Made by a program: the position numbers and the translations under genes
DNA from: Modestobacter roseus
GTDB lineage: Bacteria > Actinomycetota > Actinomycetes > Mycobacteriales > Geodermatophilaceae
DNA length: 64,000 nucleotides
Direction: 5' to 3'
NCBI RefSeq assembly: GCF_007994135.1
Contig: NZ_VLKF01000001.1
Location: forward strand, 3,348,001 to 3,412,000
Shown here: one piece after another, positions 32,808 to 42,475 of the stretch
How the letters are laid out: each line of letters starts with the position of its first letter
Numbering within the stretch: the stretch's first letter is position 1
The notes under the pieces: model-generated
The model's input: the letters and a program-made list of their open reading frames with translations, nothing else
Told to the model about the DNA's origin: nothing
The model's database searches: none

Positions 32808-33878
32808 TCATCCCTCGCACGCTCGGGACGAGCCTCTGGACGGGGCCTGGCGACCACCGGCTCGGGCCAGGGCGGCCGCGGCGGGGAGCCAGTCGATGCG
32901 GCCGCCGTGCGGGTCGGTGTACGCCAGCGGCTCGCCGTCCAGCGCCAGCAGGAACCGGCGTTCCCCCGCGGCCGGGGCCTCCGGCAGCCGCGCCGCCACC
33001 GCGGGCAGCACCCCGACGCCCTCTTGGGAGACCCACCGCACCGGCAGCCCGCCGACCAGCTCGACGAAGGCCTCCTTCGCCGCCGCCGGCAGGTAGGCGA
33101 GCACCGCGGTGTGGACGACGACGACGGTGCAGTCGGCGGGCATCGCCGCGACCAGGCCGGGCAGCTCCGCCAGCAGGTCACCGCGCACGATCGACGCGGG
33201 CTCCCGGGCGGCGATCGCGGCCGCGGCGGTGAGCCGGTCGCGGCGGGCGTCCATGCCGGGCCAGACCAGCGCCTGCAGCCACGCGACGTCGTCGGGGTCG
33301 GCCGGGTCCAGCGGGTTCAGGTCGATGCCGGCCCGGCGCACCACCCGCGGCACCGCGGCCGGCACCGGCCCCCGTCCGGTGACCTCACAGCTCAGCTGGA
33401 CCGGGCTGGACGCCGACCCGACCCGGACGCCGCCCTCGTCGTCGTCCCGGTGGTACTCGTAGCCGTACCGGTCGGGGTACAGGCACAGCCCGGCCGAGGC
33501 GCCCACCTCGATCAGCGCCAGCGGCCCGGGCAGGCCGGCCAGCAGCGGCAGCAGAGCGGCACAGCGGGCGGCCTCGTTGGTCTGGGTGGCCCGGGCGAGC
33601 ATCGTCGCCCGCAGCCGGTCGGCGTCGCCCAGCACCCGCTCGTGCAGCTCGGCGCCGTCGCGCGGTGGGCCGCCGTGCAGGTACTGCAGCGCGCCCAGCA
33701 GCAGGTTGGCCTGCCGCTTCGGCGTCGGCAGCGTGCCCAGGAAGGCGAGCACGTCGTCGTCCCTGGCCACCGCGGCGGCCAGCTCCGCGTACCGCGGGGA
33801 GACCGGCGCGGCCTCCACCCCGGCGAACCACCGGTAGTGGTCGGCCAGGTCGGTGAGCTCCTCGTCGAGCGATCTCAC
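32808..33878 (-). CDS. DUF2332 family protein
   Basis: 356 aa, GTG overlapping the stop of the NhaA fusion gene. DUF2332 hallmarks: NEAARCAALLPLL, LIEVGASAGLCLYPDRYGYEY (a GxSAGL turn like a SAM-binding loop), GIDLNPLDPADPDDVAWLQALVWPG, TVVVVHTAVLAYL and a C-terminal segment ending near DPHGGRIDWL. Function unknown; the fold hints at a methyltransferase-like protein. Translationally coupled to the upstream transporter fusion. Confidence 0.85.
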   Translation of the reverse strand: MRSLDEELTDLADHYRWFAGVEAAPVSPRYAELAAAVARDDDVLAFLGTLPTPKRQANLLLGALQYLHGGPPRDGAELHERVLGDADRLRATMLARATQTNEAARCAALLPLLAGLPGPLALIEVGASAGLCLYPDRYGYEYHRDDDEGGVRVGSASSPVQLSCEVTGRGPVPAAVPRVVRRAGIDLNPLDPADPDDVAWLQALVWPGMDARRDRLTAAAAIAAREPASIVRGDLLAELPGLVAAMPADCTVVVVHTAVLAYLPAAAKEAFVELVGGLPVRWVSQEGVGVLPAVAARLPEAPAAGERRFLLALDGEPLAYTDPHGGRIDWLPAAAALARAGGRQAPSRGSSRACEG

Positions 33879-36532
33879 GTGGTGGTCAGGTCCCGTGCCG
33901 TGCCGGCGAACCGGGCCAGGTCGTCGCGGGTGGGCTCGACGAGCACCCGCCCGTCGGGGGTGAGCACCACCGGGGACGTCGCGTCCTCCGCGCCGATCTC
34001 GGCCAGCAGCCGGCGGGCGGCGTCGTCGTCGGCGGGGTCGAGCCACTGGTGCGGCACGCCGTCCTCGGCCAGCTGCTCGCGCAGCGCGACGCTCGCCGGC
34101 CAGCGCCGGTCGCCGACCACCCGCAGGCCGCTGGCCTGCCCGATGAGCATCGCCCGGCGCAGCAGGAACGACCGGGTGACGACGTCGGCCAGGCTCCGGT
34201 CGCGGACGAAGGCGGCGCGCAGCTGCTCCAGGCTGAGCACGATCACCTCGCCGTCCTCGGCGGCCACCAGCGACCGCACCGGCCGCTGCCCGGCCAGCAT
34301 GTTCAGCCCACCCAGGAACCGGCCCGGGCCGTTGACCGCCACCACCCGCTTGCCGCCGTCCGCGCCGTGCTCGAGCGAGCCCTCGACCACCGCGACGGCG
34401 CCGGACACGACGACGAAGAAGTCGAACTCCGCCTGCCCCGAGCGCAGCAGCACCTGGCCGCGCACCGTGCTCATCCGCCGCCCCATCCGGCGGAACACCG
34501 CGATGTGCTCGTCGGAGAGCCGGGGCGAGGAGCCGTCGTCGGGCGTCTCGGGGAGCGGGCCGCCGGGCAGCACGTCGATCGCCGGCATCTGCACCGGCGG
34601 GGAGAGGATCCGCAGCTGCTGCGCCGGCGCCACCGGCTCGGCCGGCGGCAGCAGGCCGCCGTGGCCCGGTCCGCGCGGGTCGGAGGCGACCAGCGCCGCG
34701 GCCAGCGACTCGGTGGTGGTCGGCCCCTCGTGCCGGACGCCGTTGACGAAGAACGTCGGGGTGCCCTGCACGCCGCTCGCCTCGGCCCCGACGACGTCGG
34801 CGCGCACGCGGGCGGCGTGCACGCCGGACCCCAGCTCCTCGGCGAACCGGCCGAGGTCCAGGCCCAGGGCGGCGGCGTGGTCGAGCAGCTCGTCGGCCTC
34901 CAGCTGGTCCTGGTGGGCGTAGAGCCGGTCGTGCATCGCCCAGAACGCCCCCTGGGCGCCGGCGGCCTCGGTGGCCTCGGCGGCGAGCTCGGCGTGCGGG
35001 TGCACGTCGGGCAGCGGCAGGTGGCGGAACACGTAGCGCAGGTCGTCGCCGAACCGGCGGCGCAGCTCCTCGACGACCCCGGTGGCGCGGCCGCAGAACG
35101 GGCACTCGACGTCGCCGTACTCCACCAGGGTCAGCGGCGCGTCGGCCCGGCCGCGCAGGTGGTCGGCCTCCGGGTCGACGGGCGGGTCGAGCTCGCGGGC
35201 CCCGGTCTCGGTGACCTGGGGCGCGCGGCGGCCCAGCACCCAGAACCAGACGGCGCCCAGGACGGCGGCGACCACCCCGGCGGCGAGGACGCCGATCATC
35301 GCCTCCTCGCGGAGGACCGCGTCGTCGAAGGCCAGGTCGGCGACGAACAGCGAGACGGTGAACCCCAGACCGGAGAAGGCTGCGCCGCCCCACACGCTGG
35401 GCAGGGCCACGCCCGGCGGCAGGGAGCCCATGCCGAACTTCACCGCCAGCGTGGAGACCAGCCCGATGCCGACGAACTTGCCGACGACGAGGCCGAGGAA
35501 GACCCCGATCGTCACCGGCGAGGTGAGCGCCCGGTCCAGCACCTCGCCGCTGAACTGCACCCCGGCGTTGGCCAGGGCGAAGACCGGGACGACGACGTAG
35601 CCGCTCCACGGCACCAGCAGCGCGCCGATCCGCTCGTTGGGCGAGATCGCCCGCTCGACGGAGAGCTTCGCCCGCCGGGCCAGGGCGACGTCCGGGGCCT
35701 GCCGGAAGGCGCGGGCCAGCGTGCCGGCGGACTCGACCTCGGCGCGGCGCGGGGTGTAGGCGCTGACCAGCAGGCCCAGCACCACGCCGCCGATCGTCGC
35801 GTGCACGCCGGAGGCGTGCATCGCCAGCCACATGACCACGCCGACGGCGAAGTAGGCCGGGCCCCGCCACACCTGCAGCCGGGTGAGCCACCCGAAGGCG
35901 ACCACGCACAGCGCGGCGATCCCGAGGGCTACCAGGTCGATGTCCGCGGAGTAGAAGACCGCGATCACGGTGAGCGCGCCGATGTCGTCGACCACGGACA
36001 GGGAGAGCAGGAAGACCCGCAGCTGGGTGGGGGCGCGGGAGCCGACCAGGGCGAGCGCGCCGAGCACGAAGGCGGTGTCGGTGGCCATCGGGATGCCCCA
36101 GCCGTGCGCGCCCGGGCCGCCGGCGTTGATCACCAGGTAGATGCCGGCGGGCACCACCAGTCCGGCGATCGCGCCGAGGGCCGGCACCGAGAGCCGGCTG
36201 CGCTGGGTCAGCTCGCCCATCGACAGCTCCCGGCGCACCTCCATCCCGATCAGGAAGAAGAAGAACACCATCAGGCCGTCGTTGACCCAGTGCCGCAGGT
36301 CCATCGCGACCTCGGTCGAGCCCAGCTGCACGGCGAACTCGGTGTGCCACACCCGCTCGTAGGAGTCGCCCCACGGGGAGTTGGCCCACAGCAGGGCCAG
36401 CAGCGTGCCGGCGACCAGCAGCACCGCGCTGGAGGCCTCGGTGCGCAGGAACCGGCGGGCCGGGGTGGAGAGCTGGGCGAGCAGGTGCCCGGTCCGCGAA
36501 GACCGGCTCTGCGTGCGGGACGGGGGCGTCAC
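33875..36532 (-). CDS. NhaA Na+/H+ antiporter fused to DsbA-like, cyclic-nucleotide-binding and thioredoxin-like domains
   Basis: 885 aa. Residues about 20-430 are a full NhaA with MATDTAFVLGALAL, LSVVDDIGALTVIAVFYS (the two Asp needed for Na+/H+ exchange) and SGVHATIGGVVLG. Residues about 455-625 are a DsbA-type thioredoxin fold with active site C477-PF-C480 and cis-Pro loop GVQGTPTFFVNGV. Residues about 665-795 are a cNMP-binding domain (VVVSGAVAVVEGSLE, FLGGLNMLAGQ). The last ~80 residues are a small thioredoxin-like module (VVGDRRWPASVALREQLAEDG). NhaA-DsbA fusions are known in actinobacteria; the added cNMP and terminal modules are unusual. Suggests pH or sodium homeostasis tied to redox and cyclic-nucleotide state. 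Confidence 0.9.
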   Translation of the reverse strand: MTPPSRTQSRSSRTGHLLAQLSTPARRFLRTEASSAVLLVAGTLLALLWANSPWGDSYERVWHTEFAVQLGSTEVAMDLRHWVNDGLMVFFFFLIGMEVRRELSMGELTQRSRLSVPALGAIAGLVVPAGIYLVINAGGPGAHGWGIPMATDTAFVLGALALVGSRAPTQLRVFLLSLSVVDDIGALTVIAVFYSADIDLVALGIAALCVVAFGWLTRLQVWRGPAYFAVGVVMWLAMHASGVHATIGGVVLGLLVSAYTPRRAEVESAGTLARAFRQAPDVALARRAKLSVERAISPNERIGALLVPWSGYVVVPVFALANAGVQFSGEVLDRALTSPVTIGVFLGLVVGKFVGIGLVSTLAVKFGMGSLPPGVALPSVWGGAAFSGLGFTVSLFVADLAFDDAVLREEAMIGVLAAGVVAAVLGAVWFWVLGRRAPQVTETGARELDPPVDPEADHLRGRADAPLTLVEYGDVECPFCGRATGVVEELRRRFGDDLRYVFRHLPLPDVHPHAELAAEATEAAGAQGAFWAMHDRLYAHQDQLEADELLDHAAALGLDLGRFAEELGSGVHAARVRADVVGAEASGVQGTPTFFVNGVRHEGPTTTESLAAALVASDPRGPGHGGLLPPAEPVAPAQQLRILSPPVQMPAIDVLPGGPLPETPDDGSSPRLSDEHIAVFRRMGRRMSTVRGQVLLRSGQAEFDFFVVVSGAVAVVEGSLEHGADGGKRVVAVNGPGRFLGGLNMLAGQRPVRSLVAAEDGEVIVLSLEQLRAAFVRDRSLADVVTRSFLLRRAMLIGQASGLRVVGDRRWPASVALREQLAEDGVPHQWLDPADDDAARRLLAEIGAEDATSPVVLTPDGRVLVEPTRDDLARFAGTARDLTTT

Positions 36533-36586
36533 GCGGTCTTCCTACCTCCCCGATGTGACGACGGGGAAACCGTCTGCGCCCCGCCG

Positions 36587-39500
36587 TCAGCCCAGGACGG
36601 CGAGCAGGTCACCGCCCTCGACCTGCTGGACGGCGCCGATCGCCACCCGCGTCACCGTCCCGGCCCGCGGTGCGGTGATCGCGGCCTCCATCTTCATCGC
36701 CTCGATGGTGGCGATCGCCGCCCCCGCCTCGACCGCGTCACCCTCGCCGACCTGCAGCGTGACCACCCCGGCGAAGGGTGCGGCGACCTGGCCGGGGTCG
36801 GTGCGGTCGGCCTTCTCGGCGGGCTGCACCTCCGACGTGACGGACCGGTCCCGCACGCTGACCGGCCGGAGCTGGCCGTTGAGGGAGCACATCACCGTGC
36901 GCATCCCGCGCTCGTCGGCGTCGGACACCGCCTCGATGCCGATCAGCAGCCGCACGCCGGGCTCCAGGTCGACCGAGTGCTCGGTACCGGACCGCAGCCC
37001 GTACAGGAACTCCTTGCTGGGCAGCACCGACACGTCGCCGTAGGACTCGGCGTGCGCCTCGAACTCCGCCGTCGGGCCGGGGAAGAGCAGCCGGTTCAGC
37101 GTGCGCCGCGGCTCCGCCGCCAGCCCGGCGAGGTCGGCGTCGGACAGCTCGGCCGGGGGCTGCGCCTCCCGCCGGCCCGCCAGCGCCTTCGACCGGAACG
37201 GCTCCGGCCAGCCGCCGGGCGGGTCGCCCAGCTCGCCGCGGAGGAAGCCGACGACGGAGTCGGGCAGGTCGAACCGGTTGGGCTCGGCGGCGAACTCCGC
37301 GACGTCCACGCCGGCGCCGACCAGCTGCAGCGCGAGGTCGCCGACGACCTTCGACGACGGGGTGACCTTGACCAGGTGGCCGAGCAGCCGGTCGGCGGCG
37401 GCGTACATCGCCTCCACCTCCTCGAACCGCTGCCCCAGGCCCAGCGCGATCGCCTGCTGGCGGAGGTTGGACAGCTGCCCGCCGGGGATCTCGTGGGTGT
37501 AGACCCGCCCGGTCGGCGCCGGCAGCCCCGACTCGAACGGCGCGTAGACCCGGCGGACCGCCTCCCAGTAGGGCTCCAGGTCGTTGACCGCCCGCAGGTC
37601 CAGGCCGGTGGCCCGGTCGGTGTGGTCGGTGGCCGCGACGATGCTCGACAGCGCCGGCTGCGACGTCGTCCCGGCCAGGGCGGCGCTGGCGCCGTCCACC
37701 GCGTCCACGCCGGCCGACCAGGCCGCCAGCAGGGTGGCCAGCTGCCCGCCGGGGGTGTCGTGGGTGTGCAGGTGCACCGGCAGGTCGAACCGCTCGCGCA
37801 GCGCCCGCACCAGCGTGGCCGCGGCGGGTGGACGGAGCAGCCCGGCCATGTCCTTGATCGCCAGCACGTGCGCCCCGGCGTCGACGATCTGCTCGGCCAG
37901 CGCGAGGTAGTAGTCCAGGGTGTACAGCGGCTCGGCCGGGTCGGAGAGGTCGCCGGTGTAGCAGAGCGCGACCTCGGCCACCGCCGTCCCCGTCTCCCGG
38001 ACGGCGTCGATCGCCGGGCGCATCTGGCCGACGTCGTTGAGCGCGTCGAACACCCGGAAGACGTCGATGCCGGTGCGCGCGGCCTCGGCGACGAACGCCG
38101 TGGTCACCTGCTCCGGGTAGGGGGTGTAGCCGACGGTGTTGCGGCCGCGCAGCAGCATCTGCAGGCACACGTTGGGCACCGCCTCGCGCAGCGCGGCCAG
38201 CCGCTCCCACGGGTCCTCGTGCAGGAAGCGCAGCGCGACGTCGTAGGTGGCCCCGCCCCAGGCCTCGATCGACCACAGCTGCGGCAGCAGCCGTGCCTGG
38301 TGCCCGGCGACGGCGACCAGGTCCTTGGTGCGCACCCGGGTGGCCAGCAGCGACTGGTGCGCGTCCCGGAAGGTGGTGTCGGTGACCGCCAGCGCGGTCT
38401 GCGCGCGCAGGTCCGCGGCGAACCGCTCGGGGCCCAGCTCCCGCAGCCGGTCGCGGGAGCCGTCCAGCGGCGCCAGGTTCAGGTCGACGGCGGGCAGCTT
38501 CTCGGCCGGGTCGACCAGGTGCGGGCGCTCGCCGTGCGGGGCGTTGACGGTCACGTCGGCCAGGTAGCTGAGCAGCTTGGTGCCCCGGTCGGCGGACTGC
38601 CGGGCGGTGAGCAGCCCGGGCCGCTCCTCGATGAACGACGTCGTCACCCGGCCCGCGGCGAAGTCCGGGTCGTCCAGCACCGCCTGCAGGAACGGGATGT
38701 TGGTGGAGACGCCACGGATGCGGAACTCGGCGACCGCCCGCCGGGCCCGGGCCACCGCGATGTCCCAGGTGCGGCCGCGACAGGTGAGCTTGACCAGCAT
38801 CGAGTCGAAGTGCGCCCCCACCTCCGCGCCCAGCGACGCCCCGCCGTCCAGCCGCACCCCGGCGCCGCCGGGCGAGCGGTAGGCGGTGATCCGGCCGGTG
38901 TCCGGGCGGAAGCCGTTGGCCGGGTCCTCGGTGGTGATCCGGCACTGCAGGGCCGCGCCGCGCAGCTGCACCGTCTCCTGGGACAGGCCCAGGTCGGCCA
39001 GCGTCGCCCCCGCGGCGATCCGCAGCTGGCTCTGCACCAGGTCGACGTCGGTGACCTCCTCGGTCACCGTGTGCTCGACCTGGATGCGCGGGTTCATCTC
39101 GATGAACACGTGCCGGCCCTCGCGGTCGAGCAGGAACTCCACGGTGCCGGCGCAGGAGTAGCCGATGTGGCGGGCGAAGGCGACGGCGTCGGCGCAGATC
39201 CGCTCGCGCAGCGCCGGGTCCAGATTCGGTGCCGGCGCCAGCTCGACCACCTTCTGGTGCCGGCGCTGCACGGAGCAGTCCCGCTCGAACAGGTGGATCA
39301 CGTTCCCGGCGCCGTCGGCCAGGATCTGGACCTCGATGTGCCGCGGGTCGACCACGGCCTGCTCGCAGAAGACGGTGGCGTCGCCGAACGCCGACTCCGC
39401 CTCCCGCATCGCCGCCTCGATCGCCCCGCGCAGCTGGGCCCGGTCGTCGACCCGGCGCATGCCCCGCCCGCCACCACCGGCGACGGCCTTGACGAAGACC

Positions 39501-39982
39501 GGCCCGTCGATCTGCCCGGCGGCGGCGATCAGCGCGTCGACGTCGGTGCCGGGCTCGGTGCCCTGCAGCACCGGCAGGCCGGCCTCCCGCGCCGCGGCGA
39601 TCGCCCGGGACTTGTCCCCGGTCAGCTCCAGGACGGCGGCGCTCGGGCCGACGAAGGTGATCCCCGCCCGGGCGCAGGCCTCGGCGAGCTCCGGGTTCTC
39701 CGACAGGAAGCCGTAGCCGGGGTAGACGGCGTCGGCGCCGGCGCGCTGCGCGGCCCGGACGATCTCGGTGACGTCGAGGTAGGCGCGCACCGGGTGGCCG
39801 GGTTCGCCGATCTGGTAGCTCTCGTCGGCCTTGAGCCGGTGGACGGAGTTGCGGTCCTCGTGCGGGAAGACCGCGACCGTCCCGGCGCCCAGCTCGTAGG
39901 CGGCCCGGAAGGCCCGGACGGCGATCTCCCCGCGGTTGGCGACCAGGACCTTCTCGAACACGGGCGCGTCCTCTCGGCTCAC
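36587..39982 (-). CDS. pyc: Pyruvate carboxylase
   Basis: 1131 aa, complete. Biotin carboxylase domain (about 5-455) with ATP-grasp GGGGRGMRRV and FIEMNPRIQVEHTVTEEV, carboxyltransferase domain (about 515-800) with FRDAHQSLLATRVR and IKDMAGLLRPPAA, PYC_OADA conserved domain (about 830-1030), and biotinyl domain with the biotinylated Lys in EAMKMEA near residue 1097. Converts pyruvate, bicarbonate and ATP to oxaloacetate, the anaplerotic step feeding the TCA cycle. Single gene, GTG/ATG start at 39982. Confidence 0.97.
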   Translation of the reverse strand: MSREDAPVFEKVLVANRGEIAVRAFRAAYELGAGTVAVFPHEDRNSVHRLKADESYQIGEPGHPVRAYLDVTEIVRAAQRAGADAVYPGYGFLSENPELAEACARAGITFVGPSAAVLELTGDKSRAIAAAREAGLPVLQGTEPGTDVDALIAAAGQIDGPVFVKAVAGGGGRGMRRVDDRAQLRGAIEAAMREAESAFGDATVFCEQAVVDPRHIEVQILADGAGNVIHLFERDCSVQRRHQKVVELAPAPNLDPALRERICADAVAFARHIGYSCAGTVEFLLDREGRHVFIEMNPRIQVEHTVTEEVTDVDLVQSQLRIAAGATLADLGLSQETVQLRGAALQCRITTEDPANGFRPDTGRITAYRSPGGAGVRLDGGASLGAEVGAHFDSMLVKLTCRGRTWDIAVARARRAVAEFRIRGVSTNIPFLQAVLDDPDFAAGRVTTSFIEERPGLLTARQSADRGTKLLSYLADVTVNAPHGERPHLVDPAEKLPAVDLNLAPLDGSRDRLRELGPERFAADLRAQTALAVTDTTFRDAHQSLLATRVRTKDLVAVAGHQARLLPQLWSIEAWGGATYDVALRFLHEDPWERLAALREAVPNVCLQMLLRGRNTVGYTPYPEQVTTAFVAEAARTGIDVFRVFDALNDVGQMRPAIDAVRETGTAVAEVALCYTGDLSDPAEPLYTLDYYLALAEQIVDAGAHVLAIKDMAGLLRPPAAATLVRALRERFDLPVHLHTHDTPGGQLATLLAAWSAGVDAVDGASAALAGTTSQPALSSIVAATDHTDRATGLDLRAVNDLEPYWEAVRRVYAPFESGLPAPTGRVYTHEIPGGQLSNLRQQAIALGLGQRFEEVEAMYAAADRLLGHLVKVTPSSKVVGDLALQLVGAGVDVAEFAAEPNRFDLPDSVVGFLRGELGDPPGGWPEPFRSKALAGRREAQPPAELSDADLAGLAAEPRRTLNRLLFPGPTAEFEAHAESYGDVSVLPSKEFLYGLRSGTEHSVDLEPGVRLLIGIEAVSDADERGMRTVMCSLNGQLRPVSVRDRSVTSEVQPAEKADRTDPGQVAAPFAGVVTLQVGEGDAVEAGAAIATIEAMKMEAAITAPRAGTVTRVAIGAVQQVEGGDLLAVLG

Positions 39983-40107
39983 CGGGCGGCCGGCGCCGGC
40001 CCCTCGTGCCGCCCGACCGTAGCGGCGGGGAGGGGAGGACGGCGGGCGCAGCGAGCCGGTTGTGCACGACAGGCGTGCGCCCGGGACGCTCCGGGTAGCG
40101 GGGGAGC

Positions 40108-41010
40108 GTGACTGCCGAAGAGACCGCAGACCGGACCCGCGAGGTCGTCCTCGTCACCGGCGCCTCCTCCGGGATCGGGCGCGCCTCGGCGGTGCAGTTC
40201 GCCGAACGCGGCGCCGCCCTGGTCCTGGTCGCCCGCAGCCGGGAGTCCCTCGAGCAGGCCGCCGCCGAGTGCCGGGCCGCCGGGGCGCGCGAGGTGCAGG
40301 TGTGCCCGGCCGACGTGCTCGACGGCGCCGCGGTGCAGGCCGCCGTGGACCGCGCCGTGACCTCCCACGGCCGGCTGGACGTCGTCGTCCACTCCGCCAC
40401 CGTGATGGCCTACGGGTCGATCGAGGACCTCCAGCCGGAGGTGTTCGAGCGGGTGGTGGACACCGCCATCAAGGGCACCTTCCACGTCTTCCGGGCCGTG
40501 CTGCCGCAGTTCCGCGCCCAGCAGCGCGGGTCGCTCGTCGTCGTCAGCTCGCTGCTGGCGTCGGTGACCACGCCGACGATGGGCGCCTACAACACCGGCA
40601 AGTGGGGCCAGCTGGGCCTGATCCGCACCGTGCAGCAGGAGCTGCGCGACCTGCCCGACGTGCACGTCTCCGCCGTCGCCCCGGGCGGGACGTCGACCCC
40701 GATCTACCGGCAGGCGGCCACCGTGCTGGGCAACACCGGCCACCCGCCGCCGCCGGTCTACACCCCCGAGCGGGTGGCCCGCGCCGTCGTCGCCCGGGTG
40801 GCCGACCCGCGCCGGCTGAAGCAGTCCGGCTTCGCGAACCCGCTGATCATCGCCGGGTTCCGGCTGCTGCCGCCGGTGTACGACGCGCTGGTCGGGCCGC
40901 TGCTGAAGGTGTTCGGCTACGCCCGCGACTCGGTGCCGCCGACCACCGGCAACGTCTTCGCCCCGGTGCCGGAGAAGGAGGCCACCCGCGGGCCGTTCGT
41001 CGGCATCTGA
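40108..41010 (+). CDS. Short-chain dehydrogenase/reductase
   Basis: 300 aa, GTG start. Classical SDR: TGASSGIGRASAVQF (cofactor), CPADV, VVSSLLASV with the catalytic Ser and YNTGKWG with Tyr and Lys. The extra C-terminal 60 residues contain a hydrophobic helix (PLIIAGFRLLPPVYDALVG), as in SDRs annotated as membrane-associated oxidoreductases. Substrate unknown. Divergent from pyruvate carboxylase across 125 nt. Confidence 0.88.
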   Translation: MTAEETADRTREVVLVTGASSGIGRASAVQFAERGAALVLVARSRESLEQAAAECRAAGAREVQVCPADVLDGAAVQAAVDRAVTSHGRLDVVVHSATVMAYGSIEDLQPEVFERVVDTAIKGTFHVFRAVLPQFRAQQRGSLVVVSSLLASVTTPTMGAYNTGKWGQLGLIRTVQQELRDLPDVHVSAVAPGGTSTPIYRQAATVLGNTGHPPPPVYTPERVARAVVARVADPRRLKQSGFANPLIIAGFRLLPPVYDALVGPLLKVFGYARDSVPPTTGNVFAPVPEKEATRGPFVGI

Positions 41011-41125
41011 CCCCGCGCCGGGACGGCGAGTGCGCAGTTGCGGTCGTCGACACGCACCGCCACGCCGAGGCAGGCGACCACCACTGACCACTCGGCGCCG
41101 GCGGGGCATCGGGGAGGATGGGCCG

Positions 41126-42385
41126 GTGACCGACGTCCGCACCTCGTTCTCCGCGGAGGTCTCCGACGCCGTCCGACGGCTCGCCGGGGTCGCCGAGCGG
41201 ACCCCGCTGCAGCGCAACGCCCGCCTGTCCGAGCTGACCGGCGCCGAGGTGTGGGTGAAGCGGGAGGACCTCCAGGTCGGCCGCTCCTACAAGGTGCGCG
41301 GCGCCTACAACACGATCAGCCAGCTCGACGCCGCCGGCCGGGCCGCCGGGGCGGTCTGCGCCAGCGCCGGCAACCACGGGCAGGGCGTGGCCTACGCCTG
41401 CCGGGTCCTCGGCGTCCACGGCCGGGTGTTCGTGCCCGGGACGACGCCCCGGCAGAAGCGGCAGCGGATCGCCGCCCTCGGCGGGGACATGGTGGAGCTG
41501 GTGGTCACCGGCGACACCTACGACGACGCCGCCGCCGCGGCCGCCGCCTCGGCGCAGATGACCGGGGCGACCCTGGTGCCGGCGTTCGACGCGCTGTCCA
41601 CGGTGGTCGGGCAGGCCACGGTGGCCGTGGAGGTGCTCGACCAGCTCGGCGGCGCCCCGGACGTCGTCGTCCTGCCGGTCGGGGGCGGTGGGCTGCTGGC
41701 CGGCTGCGGCACCTGGCTGCGGGAGCACAGCCCCGGCACCCGGCTGGTCGGCGTCGAGCCGGCGGGCGCGGCGAGCATGGCCGCGGCGCTGGCCGCCGGC
41801 GCACCGGTCGAGCTGCCCGAGATCGACACGTTCGTCGACGGCGCCGCGGTGCGCCGGGTCGGCGCGGTCACCCACCCGCTGGTGCGTGACGCCGGCGCGG
41901 AGCTGGTCGCGGTCGCGGAGGGGCAGATCTGCACCGAGATGCTGGAGCTCTACCAGGTCGACGGGGTGATCGCCGAGCCCGCGGGGGCGCTGGCCACCGC
42001 GGCGCTGACCGGGGGTGTGGTCCGCGTCGAGCCGGGCCAGACCGTCGTCTGCCTGCTGTCGGGCGGCAACAACGACGTCAGCCGCTACGCCGAGATCGTC
42101 GAGCGTTCCCTGGTGCACCAGGGGCTCAAGCACTACTTCCTGGTCGAGTTCCCGCAGGAGCCCGGGGCGCTGCGCCGCTTCCTGGACGAGGTGCTCGGCC
42201 CGGACGACGACATCGTGCTGTTCGAGTACGTCAAGCGGGACAACCGGGAGACCGGTGCGGCGCTGACCGGGATCGAGCTGGGCAGCCCCGAGGGCCTGGC
42301 GCCACTGCTGGCCCGGATCGAGGCGGGTCCGCTGAAGATCCAGCACCTCGCCCCTGGCACCACGGCCTACCGCTTCCTCGTCTGA
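41126..42385 (+). CDS. ilvA: Threonine dehydratase (threonine ammonia-lyase)
   Basis: 419 aa, GTG at 41126 behind GGGAGG. PLP fold type II enzyme: PLP-binding Lys in GRSYKVRGAYN, SAGNHGQGVAYA, PVGGGGLLAGC (phosphate loop) and LLSGGNND. A shortened ACT-like C-terminal domain (LKHYFLVEFPQEPGALRRFLDEVLG) ends the protein, as in actinobacterial IlvA. Converts threonine to 2-oxobutyrate and ammonia, the first step to isoleucine. Confidence 0.93.
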   Translation: MTDVRTSFSAEVSDAVRRLAGVAERTPLQRNARLSELTGAEVWVKREDLQVGRSYKVRGAYNTISQLDAAGRAAGAVCASAGNHGQGVAYACRVLGVHGRVFVPGTTPRQKRQRIAALGGDMVELVVTGDTYDDAAAAAAASAQMTGATLVPAFDALSTVVGQATVAVEVLDQLGGAPDVVVLPVGGGGLLAGCGTWLREHSPGTRLVGVEPAGAASMAAALAAGAPVELPEIDTFVDGAAVRRVGAVTHPLVRDAGAELVAVAEGQICTEMLELYQVDGVIAEPAGALATAALTGGVVRVEPGQTVVCLLSGGNNDVSRYAEIVERSLVHQGLKHYFLVEFPQEPGALRRFLDEVLGPDDDIVLFEYVKRDNRETGAALTGIELGSPEGLAPLLARIEAGPLKIQHLAPGTTAYRFLV

Positions 42386-42395
42386 GGCCCCGCCG

Positions 42396-42465
42396 CCCTC
42401 CGGCACTGTGCGCGGAGTGCCCGCTCCGGCATTGGAACGGGCACCCCGCGCACAGTGCCGGAGGG
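42396..42465. terminator. Large bidirectional hairpin (28-bp arms)
   Basis: Arms 42396-42423 and 42438-42465 are inverted repeats with 27 of 28 pairs and a 14-nt loop, filling the gap between convergent ilvA and the alcohol dehydrogenase gene. Much longer than a usual terminator stem, so it may also be a dispersed repeat. Confidence 0.75.
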
Positions 42466-42475
42466 TTCGAGCCGG

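Noticed and set aside
34049-40111. 2020-aa open frame on the + strand
   Set aside because: It is the antisense of the NhaA fusion and pyruvate carboxylase genes; high GC leaves few stops, and the protein has no fold motif.
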